Source: Cyanocohniella sp. LLY (GTDB taxonomy: Bacteria > Cyanobacteriota > Cyanobacteriia > Cyanobacteriales > Nostocaceae). From it: 64,000 bases of DNA. Each line of letters starts with the position of its first letter. The stretch's first letter is position 1. Made by a program: the position numbers and the translations under genes. The notes beneath the pieces were generated by a model that made no database searches, was not told where the DNA came from, and saw only the letters and a program-made list of their open reading frames with translations. This document shows, in pieces, positions 1 to 7,509 of this stretch. Location: positions 1 to 64,000 of the forward strand of contig JAKOMP010000018.1 of NCBI GenBank assembly GCA_022241785.1, given 5' to 3'.

Positions 1-220
1 CTACTACGATATCGTCTGAGTAAACTTTGAACAAAACTCAAGCTGACACTAAATCTTTTTGCCAGTTGTCGTTGAGAGCCTTCTGTGTTGTTATGTGCAT
101 TAATCACTTTCTGGCGCAGATCACAGGAGTAAGGTTTCATTCCACAGACACTTAGATGTTAATATACTCCATCATCCCATACTGTATTGTACTCAAGCAG
201 GAACCGCTATATAGTAATTT
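1..220. other. Non-coding left edge, possible hetF leader on the minus strand
   Basis: No open frame here looks like a gene. The stretch lies directly upstream of the NsiR1-like array. In Nostoc sp. PCC 7120 the first NsiR1 copy lies antisense to the 5' leader of hetF, so the equivalent leader, read on the minus strand, may occupy this edge with the coding part outside the window. That placement is inferred from known gene order; hetF coding sequence is not visible. Confidence 0.3.
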
Positions 221-259
221 TCCGGAAAATGGTAGTTGCGATTAGAAGATTAAATTAGT

Positions 260-317
260 AGATGCACCCTGATAATAATTCCCCTGGCTGGCTAACACCC
301 GTTGGGGGATTTTTTTT
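260..317 (+). ncRNA. nsiR1: NsiR1-like small RNA, copy 1
   Basis: About 58 nt. It has the conserved 5' part CCCTGATAATAATT, then a C4/G4 hairpin (281-308) ending in an eight-T run, which makes an intrinsic terminator. The promoter motif TTTTCCGGAAAA (TCCGGA at 221-226) lies about 38 bp before the expected start. In PCC 7120 NsiR1 is an early heterocyst-specific RNA. The loop CTGGCTGGC matches copy 3. The exact 5' end is inferred. Confidence 0.8.
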
Positions 318-401
318 GTTCTGTAAACAGCAATCATCATAACACTAATGAAAATTTTGTCCAGAACAAACTCTATGAAATTTTAAAACACACTGTTGAT
401 A

Positions 402-458
402 AATTCGCCCTGATAACTAACTCCTCTAGCAGACTGCCACCAATGGGAGATTTTTTTA
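402..458 (+). ncRNA. nsiR1: NsiR1-like small RNA, copy 2 (divergent)
   Basis: The core CCCTGATAACTAACTCC is conserved, and the hairpin ends with GGGAG and seven T residues. The upstream motif is TCCAGA (360-365) instead of TCCGGA, and its spacing to the core is 2 bp longer. The loop also differs (TCTAGCAGACTGCC). This copy may be weaker or differently controlled. That is inferred from the sequence only. Confidence 0.7.
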
Positions 459-537
459 TGGTAAATCCCACCAATATCCCTATTTGTGACAATTTTATCC
501 GGAACATGTTGTTTATTCCTAGAAAGGTTTATTGGTA

Positions 538-593
538 GATACACCCTGATAACTAACTCCCCTGGCTGGCTGCCACCGCTGGGGGATTTTTTT
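538..593 (+). ncRNA. nsiR1: NsiR1-like small RNA, copy 3
   Basis: The best consensus copy: TCCGGA at 498-503, core CCCTGATAACTAACTCCCC from 544, loop CTGGCTGGCTGCCACCG, closing GGGGGA and a seven-T run. The length of about 56 nt agrees with the roughly 60-nt NsiR1 of Nostoc. Confidence 0.82.
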
Positions 594-670
594 ATTTCAG
601 AAAAATAACAGATGACCAGAGGACAAATTTATCCGGAGGACTTTATTTAATCTGAGAACATTTAATTAGT

Positions 671-724
671 AGATACACCCTGATAACTAACTCCCCCAGT
701 TGACAAAGACTTTGCGGGGTTTTG
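671..724 (+). ncRNA. nsiR1: NsiR1-like small RNA, copy 4 (divergent 3' half)
   Basis: The promoter motif TCCGGA (632-637) and the core from 678 are intact. The hairpin loop is unrelated to the other copies (AGTTGACAAAGACTTTG), and the terminator T run is reduced to four. The seed-like 5' part is therefore conserved while the 3' half has drifted or been replaced. Confidence 0.7.
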
Positions 725-725
725 G

Positions 726-1387
726 AAAAAATCTTTGACTTATAGCCTTTGCTCATTTGTAGTTGCTTAGGGCAACATTCTAACGCAAGATTGTCAAAAT
801 ATTCTACTATAATTTAGTTTTTTATTGTTTTTCGTGTCATAGTTTGTTGACCAAACCTAGCTTTAAACTATAGCTAGTATCTTTTCCACCAATAAGGCTT
901 CATAAAATACTTTTAGTGTCTATGCTATTTTTTAGATTAATTCACCCTAACACTATTACAAAAATAGTGAATCAGTATTGCTTATTTGCAATTTTTATTT
1001 AAAGATGCATAAACTTAGCTACTTTATCCCTGACAAACTACATGTAGCTGTTGTGTATTGTAGTTTAATATATCCTACCATAATTTTTGGTTAGTTATCT
1101 AGATTATTTACTGATTAGCTGGAAAGTTTCCCACTGTTAAAAGCCAGGGGATCATTTTATAGCAAGCTTTTCGATGAATTTACCTAGCCTACTATACCGC
1201 TTTGCTCATACAGATATTGTCATTACCTGATGAACTACAAAGTATCTAAAGAGGTATATCTGCCAATCTTGTAGCAAATCTATTAATTTTTTCTATAATT
1301 TTATTGTTGGGTTGTTAGCAATATGCTACGCTCCCTTAGAGTTTTTCCTAAAGTACACTGCCTAAGTCAAGAAAAGCGCAGAGCCAA
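726..1387. other. Intergenic, no gene seen
   Basis: AT-rich, with no convincing frame and no further NsiR1 copy. It contains the upstream region of the thioredoxin-like gene. No strong promoter or hairpin was recognised. Confidence 0.5.
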
Positions 1388-1711
1388 ATGAGTTTAGCTG
1401 TTATTAAGTTTTCTTCAGAAGAGTGTGGTATCTGCCACAAAATGTCTTTTTATGACAAAAAAGTGGCTGAAGAGCTGGGGTTGCAATTTATAGATGTGAA
1501 AATGCAAGACACAGCTAGTTACCGCAAGTATCGAAAGATATTGCTGTCTCAGTATCCAGATAAATCAGAGATGGGATGGCCCACTTATATTATCTGTGAA
1601 TCTCCTGAAGGGGAATTTCAGATTATAGGTGAAGTAAAAGGGGGTCATCCCAAAGGTGAGTTTAGAACTCGTCTACAAGAAGTTCTCAATTCGATGGCTG
1701 GTCAAAACTAG
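1388..1711 (+). CDS. Thioredoxin-fold protein with a CGIC active site
   Basis: 107 residues, about the size of a single thioredoxin domain. The motif ECGICHKM places the redox cysteines at residues 13 and 16, after a short first strand (AVIKFSS). The cis-proline position is WPTYII near residue 67. There is no signal peptide, so it is probably a cytosolic thiol-disulfide protein. CGIC differs from the classical CGPC, so the redox potential and partners are likely to differ from housekeeping thioredoxin. The gene stands alone, and its stop overlaps the stop of the convergent gene in a CTAG. The fold is clear; the substrate is unknown. Confidence 0.75.
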   Translation: MSLAVIKFSSEECGICHKMSFYDKKVAEELGLQFIDVKMQDTASYRKYRKILLSQYPDKSEMGWPTYIICESPEGEFQIIGEVKGGHPKGEFRTRLQEVLNSMAGQN

Positions 1712-1932
1712 ATGACTTCATAGGATTTCACTTCTAGGACGGGGCCAATCATGGCTGCGGTCATGATATCTTCACGTACTTGTCCTGTGACTTTTGCGGC
1801 TTGTCCTGCTTTGAGTAAGTTTTTGTCAGCACCTCTGAGGATTTCGTAAGTAACACCCTCGTCTGTGACTAACGCCCAAGCGCCAGTACCAATGTCTCGG
1901 CGTTGAATTTTTCCTGTAACTGTAATGCTCAT
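1708..1932 (-). CDS. Small conserved-looking hypothetical protein
   Basis: 74 residues with alternating beta-rich stretches (SITVTGKIQRRDIGTGAW, VTYEILRG, AKVTGQVREDI). This looks like a small beta-barrel or OB-like fold, but no family is assigned. It is convergent with the thioredoxin-like gene, and the two stop codons interlock in CTAG at 1708-1711. The coding bias and compact layout suggest a real gene. G-rich tandem repeats begin immediately upstream of its start, so its promoter must lie within or beyond them. Confidence 0.55.
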   Translation of the reverse strand: MSITVTGKIQRRDIGTGAWALVTDEGVTYEILRGADKNLLKAGQAAKVTGQVREDIMTAAMIGPVLEVKSYEVI

Positions 1933-1935
1933 AGT

Positions 1936-2008
1936 TGGGGAGTGGGGAGTGGGGAGTGGGGAGTAGGGAGTAGGGAATGGGGGAATGATCAGGGGAATGG
2001 GGAGATGA
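1936..2008. repeat. G-rich heptanucleotide tandem repeat
   Basis: Repeats of TGGGGAG and TAGGGAG in tandem, drifting to AATGGGG. This is the short tandemly repeated repetitive (STRR) type common between genes of Nostocales. Similar blocks occur at 23536, 42775, 48731, 51450 and 59187. Confidence 0.8.
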
Positions 2009-2033
2009 GACTAGTGCCGCTTGTGAAGTCAAG

Positions 2034-2069
2034 TTGGCTTCGTTGGGTTGCGCTGCGCTTAACCCAACC
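2034..2069. repeat. Extragenic palindrome
   Basis: GTTGGGTT and AACCCAAC face each other around TGCGCTGCGC. It lies just after the end of the subtilase gene (minus strand) and may act as its transcription end. Similar hairpins are widespread in Nostoc intergenic DNA. Confidence 0.5.
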
Positions 2070-2081
2070 TACTTTTCGGCT

Positions 2082-3944
2082 CTAGCCTCTAGCCCCTATC
2101 CCCTCTTCGTTTTTCAATGCTAAACGAGCTAATCCATAACACAGTAGGGCATTGATTATGAGGAAGCTGCGAGCTAGGTAACTGCTTCCTAAGCCCCAAA
2201 CGGCTGGGTCATAAATGGCGCTGACTGTTAAAAATGCTGCTATGCCTAAGGTGGAACCAATGGCAAACCATTTCCAACTGGGATGCCCTAATAGCAATGC
2301 TATTAATACAAGGGGAATTAATACGCTGGCAAATAGTGGATTTAAGGCGTTGGCTCCTTGCAGGGTATTGCCTAATTCGGGAATGGAACTGCCTAGAACC
2401 CGGAAAGGCCATTGGGGTAGGTCAAAAATATATAATCCTCTGAGGAAGAATAAACCAGAACTACCAGCAATTAAGCCGCTGGATAATGACCAACTCCAGG
2501 TGAAGGGGAAGTAAACTCGCAAAAACCATGCTAGTAGATAGGAACCTAATACCATGAGGAGTTTGGGTACAAGTGCTACAGCACCGCCATCAATCCAAAA
2601 GCGGGGGTTGAGATAGCCGTTATCGCGCAACCAGCGGAAGAAGTCTTGGAAACTGATTTGTCCTTCAGTGGCTAGTTTGACTGCGGCTTCGGCGTTCAGT
2701 TGTCCAGCGCCATAGTAGTTCAAGCTATCATCCTGGATGACTCTTGCTGACTGCTTGAGGACTTTTAAAATTTCTTCTGGTTCGTTAACGCCACTAGCTT
2801 TAATTAATGCTGCGACACCTGCAACGTGGGGAGAAGCCATGCTTGTACCCTGGAGTTCCAAAAATACTCCTTCGCCGTTGTTTTCGGGGTCTATGGTTTC
2901 TTGCAGAATCTTACCAGCATCGCTACCACCAGGGGCGGAGATATCTACCCCAGCACCAAAGTTGGAATAAGGGGCTTTTTCTCCGTTGGGGCCAAATGCA
3001 GAAACGCCAATCACATAGGGGTAACGGGCTGGATAACTGGCACCATTATCATTTTCATTGCCGGCCGCAGCTACTATGGTTACGCCTTTTTTATGGGCAT
3101 ATTCAATGGCTTGTTTCATTAATTGGCTTTCACCACTACCACCCAAGCTCATATTAATGACATCTGCTCCATTGTCAGCAGCAAATTTAATGGCTTCGGC
3201 AATATCAGCAACGGTACCACCGCCATAGGCACTGAGTACCTTCAACGGCATGAGGTTGGCTTCGTAGGCGATGCCAGCTACGCCATAATTATTATTGGTA
3301 GCTTCGGCTATGGTGCCGGCAACGTGGGTTCCATGTCCATTATCATCGGTGGCTTCTTCACGGTCGTTAACGAAATCATAGCCTTTGACAAATTTCGTTT
3401 CTTGCAGGTCACGCACCTTAGTGATGCCAGTGTCAATCACTGCTACTGTGACACCAGAGCCTTTGGTTTGTCCCCAGGCGCCTTCCATGCCGATATTGTG
3501 CAGGTTCCACTGTTTACTGTAATATTGGTCGTTGGGGCCTTTTAATGAAGGCTGGGCTGTATTATTTTGAGATGGTGAAGTTTCTCTTGACCCAGTTACC
3601 GCGGCTGGTTGAGGAATTTTTCTATAGATGTAATTCGGCTCGATTATTTGTGTAAATTCGGCGAATCGAGATTTTTTCAGTTCTTTGAGTCTCTGGCGAT
3701 CGCCTTCAATAATATACACATGATCTCGCGCTGAAAACTGATTGTCTAATCTGGGTGTGACGTTGTATTCTTGAGCGATCGCTTGTAATTTCTGCTGTAC
3801 CAATTCTGTAGGAACATCTTCGCGGAAATCCAGCAAAATCGTCTCAAATTCGCCTTTAGCTGCCAATCCCTGAAAATTCAGGAACCCAAAAACCGCAGCC
3901 CCCAGCCCAATGACAAACAAGCACAATAATATAAGTCTTTTCAT
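2082..3944 (-). CDS. Membrane-anchored subtilisin-like serine protease (S8)
   Basis: 620 residues. An N-terminal hydrophobic segment (residues 1-20) is followed by a propeptide-like stretch up to about 110. The S8 catalytic domain has the triad motifs VAVIDTG (Asp, about 171), NGHGTHVAG (His, about 207) and GTSMASPHVAG (Ser, about 368), with the oxyanion-hole region AAAGNEND. The C-terminal 150 residues are hydrophobic, with several predicted transmembrane segments (for example VPKLLMVLGSYLLAWFL and LFASVLIPLVLIALLL). This is unusual for a subtilase and implies a membrane-bound, outward-facing protease. Calcium binding is likely for the family but was not shown here. Substrates are unknown. 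Confidence 0.88.
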   Translation of the reverse strand: MKRLILLCLFVIGLGAAVFGFLNFQGLAAKGEFETILLDFREDVPTELVQQKLQAIAQEYNVTPRLDNQFSARDHVYIIEGDRQRLKELKKSRFAEFTQIIEPNYIYRKIPQPAAVTGSRETSPSQNNTAQPSLKGPNDQYYSKQWNLHNIGMEGAWGQTKGSGVTVAVIDTGITKVRDLQETKFVKGYDFVNDREEATDDNGHGTHVAGTIAEATNNNYGVAGIAYEANLMPLKVLSAYGGGTVADIAEAIKFAADNGADVINMSLGGSGESQLMKQAIEYAHKKGVTIVAAAGNENDNGASYPARYPYVIGVSAFGPNGEKAPYSNFGAGVDISAPGGSDAGKILQETIDPENNGEGVFLELQGTSMASPHVAGVAALIKASGVNEPEEILKVLKQSARVIQDDSLNYYGAGQLNAEAAVKLATEGQISFQDFFRWLRDNGYLNPRFWIDGGAVALVPKLLMVLGSYLLAWFLRVYFPFTWSWSLSSGLIAGSSGLFFLRGLYIFDLPQWPFRVLGSSIPELGNTLQGANALNPLFASVLIPLVLIALLLGHPSWKWFAIGSTLGIAAFLTVSAIYDPAVWGLGSSYLARSFLIINALLCYGLARLALKNEEGIGARG

Positions 3945-4063
3945 ATTAACGGATCACCGCTTTTTGCCAGTTTGTTCACTACCATAACTTATCTATGTCC
4001 CTGGTTGGTGTAGTTTGCACTTTAGTTACAACATTCACACAAGATTTAGGACTTGTTTAAACA

Positions 4064-4498
4064 ATGGAACGTGGTCTTTTATGGTTGCCTTTGTTAGTGG
4101 CTTTTGTTTGGTTGGCTTGGCAGGGCGCTAAGGAATATCAAAAAGTTGAAGCATACCGCGTGTGGGCGGAAAATTTTGACAAAGCTAAGTATGATATTTA
4201 TGCTGTCATGGGTCAAAAAGAGCAAAATATAACTTGGGGAAAGCCCACACCGAAAGGCCCAATTAATTTAGCAACCTTTTCTTTATTAGATGTCAAAGAA
4301 ATACGACTTTTGATAGATGACAAAGTAGTAGCCGTCGAAGAAACACCAGAAAAAGGTCGTGTTATTGAGTTGGAATTTTTATTTTCCACATCTACTGAGT
4401 CAGTGCGCGTTCCGTTTACGGAAATTCCTTTAGCCGCAAAATGGGCTGAGTATTTGCAGGGAGTCTTGCCTAGCCTAGAGTTACCACACCATGAGTAG
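4064..4498 (+). CDS. Single-pass membrane hypothetical protein
   Basis: 144 residues. Residues 4-20 (GLLWLPLLVAFVWLAWQ) form a membrane segment followed by a basic, soluble domain of mixed alpha/beta character. No family was recognised. It is divergent from the subtilase gene, sharing a 120-bp intergenic space, which suggests neighbouring promoters but no proven link. Possibly a cyanobacterial conserved hypothetical. Confidence 0.6.
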   Translation: MERGLLWLPLLVAFVWLAWQGAKEYQKVEAYRVWAENFDKAKYDIYAVMGQKEQNITWGKPTPKGPINLATFSLLDVKEIRLLIDDKVVAVEETPEKGRVIELEFLFSTSTESVRVPFTEIPLAAKWAEYLQGVLPSLELPHHE

Positions 4499-4898
4499 TG
4501 ATGAATTAATTATAGCGATTTGATTTTTAATAGCTGGCGTGGTGTAGGTATGCAATAGGCAATAGAAATATAGACTTTGGTGGGCAAGTCTCACCTGACA
4601 TTACTGAAACTTTTCACAATAGGCATTACTGTAGCTATTTTAGAAAATCGAAAAACTTGCCAAAATGGCAACCAGGATGAGTTTAACTGAGTTAAATTAT
4701 AGAACATAAAGAAAAGCCAGATTTTTGTTATCAGGTATAACCAAATAGCTAAATTATTTTGGTTACTATGATCTAGAAGTGTTTTTCATGACCTAAAAAA
4801 TATATCTACCATTAGTTAATTTCTCAAAGATTGTTTTCTTGAGTAAACAAACATTAATTATCAGACTTGGCATTTGTCACACCAGGAATAATAGATGT
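4499..4898. other. Intergenic, no gene seen
   Basis: AT-rich spacer before the small-RNA locus. No coding frame, strong hairpin or repeat was recognised. Confidence 0.45.
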
Positions 4899-4940
4899 GT
4901 ATAGGTGTTGTCAATGACGTATACATTAGCCCCCTAAATA
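4899..4940 (+). promoter_or_regulatory. NtcA-like promoter of a small RNA
   Basis: TGTATAGGTGTTGTCA is an imperfect match to the NtcA palindrome (consensus GTA-N8-TAC). GTA is at 4899-4901, and the second half reads GTC at 4910-4912. A -10-like TAAATA lies at 4935-4940, exactly 22 nt after the second half-site. That spacing is typical of NtcA-activated promoters. The geometry fits; the half-site match is partial. Confidence 0.5.
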
Positions 4941-4946
4941 CAGGGC

Positions 4947-5037
4947 AGAGTCTGTACATGTTCCTGAACACTACAGTGAGAAATGCCTGAGTGGGAGATT
5001 CGAGGCGATTGGTATGCCTCCTCTCACTCTTTTTTTA
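4947..5037 (+). ncRNA. Candidate nitrogen-regulated small RNA
   Basis: About 90 nt from the expected start, 7 nt after the -10 box, to a strong terminator. The terminator stem pairs GAGTGGGAG (4989) with CTCTCACTC and GAGGC with GCCTC, and ends in seven T residues at 5030-5036. There is no + strand gene upstream that needs this terminator, and in the minus direction no T run follows, so it most likely ends an independent + strand transcript. An NtcA-type promoter plus a short transcript recalls NsiR4, but the sequence could not be checked, so the identity is left open. Confidence 0.5.
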
Positions 5038-5047
5038 TGTAATAACT

Positions 5048-5983
5048 TTAAAAGAAATTTGTGTCTTGTAAAAACTCAATAATAGCCGCATTTAAAACTT
5101 CAGCAGAACCGGAGGAAGCATCGTGACAGCAGTTCTCTAGAATTTTTATCTGGGAGTTGGGAATACTTTGATGTAACTTCTGCCCATGACTAGCAGGAAA
5201 CCAACTATCTTTGTCTCCCCATAAAATGAGTGTGGGACATCTAATATCACCCAACTTATTTTGAATTTGACTGAGCATATTCGGTTTATTTACTTGCCAA
5301 TGCTCAATTTCTCGCGCAGCTATTTGTAACTCTTCACCGACTTTTAAAATAGTGCCAGGAAGCTCTATAAATGGATAAGTTATCCAATACACATCTTCTT
5401 GTGTCAAAAGTGATGGGTCGAAAAGCACTGCACGCCTTTCCATTGCCATAATTTCTCTAAACAGAGGTGCAAATAAATACGTTAAACGCAAAGAATCTAT
5501 TGTTTGTAAGATTTCTAGCGGTGTTTGGGCAAGTAACCACATTGCCCAATGGGGTAGGCGTTCAGCAAAAATAGGCACATTGACAACTATTAACCGCGCT
5601 ATTACTTGGGGATTATGTTGAGCAAGGGCCAGACCAACTAAGCCTCCTAAAGATTCGGCGACAATTACGGCTGGTTCATCACATAATTCTTGCAAAATTC
5701 GCTCTAGTTCAATAATTTGATGCCCGTTTTTTTCGCGGCGAGACTGAGGTTTTTCCGAAAACCCATATCCTTTAGCATCAAAGCAAATTACCCGAAAATA
5801 TTTAGATAAGGGAGCAATATTGTGACGCCAATTGTAGCTCCAAGCACCCATACCATGTAATAAAACTAACGGCTTACCTGTACCTATTTCACCGTAAGCA
5901 ATTTGCACAGGATATCCATGTGCATCAGTAATAGTTATATTTTGCCTTCCTTGCGGAAAAGTAGCTTGCCACCAATCTTTCAT
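5048..5983 (-). CDS. Alpha/beta-hydrolase fold protein
   Basis: 311 residues. The oxyanion-hole strand is VLLHGMGAWSYNW (about 38-50). The nucleophile elbow is AESLGG (Ser about 110), the acid is WGDKDSWFP (Asp about 257), and the catalytic His is in NCCHDASSG (about 286). The cap region is about 120-215. It belongs to the broad epoxide-hydrolase/haloperoxidase-like group, but the serine nucleophile points to an esterase or C-C hydrolase type. It has no signal peptide. Substrate unknown. The gene stands alone, with a DUF4112 gene in the same direction upstream. Confidence 0.8.
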   Translation of the reverse strand: MKDWWQATFPQGRQNITITDAHGYPVQIAYGEIGTGKPLVLLHGMGAWSYNWRHNIAPLSKYFRVICFDAKGYGFSEKPQSRREKNGHQIIELERILQELCDEPAVIVAESLGGLVGLALAQHNPQVIARLIVVNVPIFAERLPHWAMWLLAQTPLEILQTIDSLRLTYLFAPLFREIMAMERRAVLFDPSLLTQEDVYWITYPFIELPGTILKVGEELQIAAREIEHWQVNKPNMLSQIQNKLGDIRCPTLILWGDKDSWFPASHGQKLHQSIPNSQIKILENCCHDASSGSAEVLNAAIIEFLQDTNFF

Positions 5984-6093
5984 TCTTTTGTTAACAATTC
6001 GTTAAAATGCCAATTAAATCTTGCTACAGCATTCTAATTAGTATCATGGGAATGCTATTCGGACAATGGCAACTAATAATCATTCAGCTAAAT

Positions 6094-6483
6094 CTATTTT
6101 TTTGACGGGGGAGGATTTAAATGTTCTTCTAATAGTTTCATATTATACACATTAGCTGTCCACACAAAATCAAATAAGTCTCCCATGCCTGGGATGCTGC
6201 CTACCAAACCGTCGATCAAGATATTAAAAAACATTCTCATCAAAGTAGCTTTAGGGACACCTAACCGAGCTGCTTCTATGACAATGTAACTAGCAAGGAT
6301 GAATCCTAACAAATCACCACCAACAGGTATAAATCCTACCAGGGGATCTAGACCAATATGAATTGGTGTTCCGGGAATAGTCACAACTTTATCTAAGATG
6401 CGGCTGAGGTGACGCAGCCGATTCAATGTCAGTGCTTGAGCGTCAGAGTTAATATGAGAAACCCGTCGATAAGAATCAGGCAT
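6094..6483 (-). CDS. DUF4112 family membrane protein
   Basis: 129 residues. The DUF4112 pattern is clear: RLRHLSRILDKVVTIPGT, then GLDPLVGFIPVGGDLLGF, then DGLVGSIPGMGDLFDFVW. Two hydrophobic stretches follow Gly/Pro-rich turns and probably form membrane hairpins. Function is unknown in the family. It lies 60 bp after the YihY/BrkB-type gene on the same strand, so co-transcription is plausible. Confidence 0.8.
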   Translation of the reverse strand: MPDSYRRVSHINSDAQALTLNRLRHLSRILDKVVTIPGTPIHIGLDPLVGFIPVGGDLLGFILASYIVIEAARLGVPKATLMRMFFNILIDGLVGSIPGMGDLFDFVWTANVYNMKLLEEHLNPPPSKK

Positions 6484-6542
6484 TCAGGCGATCGCTTGTC
6501 TGCGGTTAAATAGTTAGGTATTATACTACAATATTTACTGTT

Positions 6543-7442
6543 TTATTGCTTGTCTAGTAAATTTTTATTTGCTTTTGACCGCATCCGTTCACCCACAGTC
6601 ACGTTCAATTGATCGCCTACTAGCATCACAGCAGCACTCATCCACAACCACAACATTAAAACTATGACAGTCCCTACAGCGCCATAGACTTTGTTGTAGT
6701 TGCCGAAATTGGCTACATAAGCCCGAAATAAGCCTGACAAAATTGCCCAGAAAATAGCTGCTAATATTGCCCCTGGCATCATTGGCGTACCGGAATTCCA
6801 GACGCTAGGGCCATAGCGATAAACTAAGCCAAAGGCCGTAGCCACAATCCCTAAAGCTAAAGGCCATCTCAACAACTGCCAAAGATGCAACACGAAAATT
6901 AAAGAACCGTTTTCATTCACCACCATCCCTAGAAGTAAATCGCTGATAAATACCAAGAAGGAAGCCAACATCAACAGTAAAATCGTGCCTACGGTTAATC
7001 CTAAAGAAACAAGCTTGGCTTTCCAAAAAGGGCGTGTCTTTTCAGCGGGAATTTGATGAATTTGATCAAAGGCAGTCATGGCAGTACTTATGGCCCCAGA
7101 AGCAGTCCAAATGGCAATTACAAAGCTGAGAGAAAACAAACCACCATTTCTAGAATTAGTGATTTCTCTGGCTGTAAAATCGCGAATTAAAACTAGCACT
7201 TCTTCTGGTGCAACTTGACTGATTTGAGCCGCCAACTGTTTAAAAGTTGCTTGTAAGGATTCTTCAAATAAACCGATGGCTGTCAGTAGGGCAATAATCG
7301 CCGGAAACAACGATAACATTGCATTGAAAGCGATTTCCGAGCCAAGTCCCAAAAGTCGCCTTTCGGATGTCCTGGTAAAAGTTTGTTTGAGTACGCGCCA
7401 ATTAAGGTGGCGAAAGAAGCTGACAAAAAGAGTCTTTGGCAT
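6543..7442 (-). CDS. YihY/BrkB family inner-membrane protein
   Basis: 299 residues with about six membrane segments. Family hallmarks are the N-terminal FTRTSERRLLGLGSEIAFNAMLSLFPAIIALLTAIG, the middle TRPFWKAKLVSLGLT, and the C-terminal YNKVYGAVGTVIVLMLWLW. The family was once called ribonuclease BN by mistake; its transport role remains unsettled. It heads a minus-strand run followed by DUF4112. Confidence 0.85.
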   Translation of the reverse strand: MPKTLFVSFFRHLNWRVLKQTFTRTSERRLLGLGSEIAFNAMLSLFPAIIALLTAIGLFEESLQATFKQLAAQISQVAPEEVLVLIRDFTAREITNSRNGGLFSLSFVIAIWTASGAISTAMTAFDQIHQIPAEKTRPFWKAKLVSLGLTVGTILLLMLASFLVFISDLLLGMVVNENGSLIFVLHLWQLLRWPLALGIVATAFGLVYRYGPSVWNSGTPMMPGAILAAIFWAILSGLFRAYVANFGNYNKVYGAVGTVIVLMLWLWMSAAVMLVGDQLNVTVGERMRSKANKNLLDKQ

Positions 7443-7509
7443 AACTAAGGTTGCAGCTTGTTAATCAATTAACAAGAGAAAAACCGAATTTTATCTCTTC
7501 GTATTGAAT

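Larger units (their letters stand above)
221..725 (+). repeat. Tandem array of four NsiR1-type repeats
   Basis: Four direct repeats of about 135-140 bp follow one another. Each has a TCCGGA-type hexamer (221, 360, 498, 632), then the core CCCTGATAAYTAA (267, 408, 544, 678), then a short hairpin. The hexamer-to-core distance is 46 bp in copies 1, 3 and 4, and 48 bp in copy 2. Core spacing is 141, 136 and 134 bp. TCCGGA near -35 is the core of the promoter class activated through HetR in differentiating cells of Nostoc sp. PCC 7120. The architecture matches NsiR1, which has 12 tandem copies in that strain. Confidence 0.85.

Noticed and set aside
302-538. 78-residue frame within the NsiR1 array
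   Set aside because: It runs through two small-RNA units and their terminators; its sequence simply translates the repeats (MGDFF twice).
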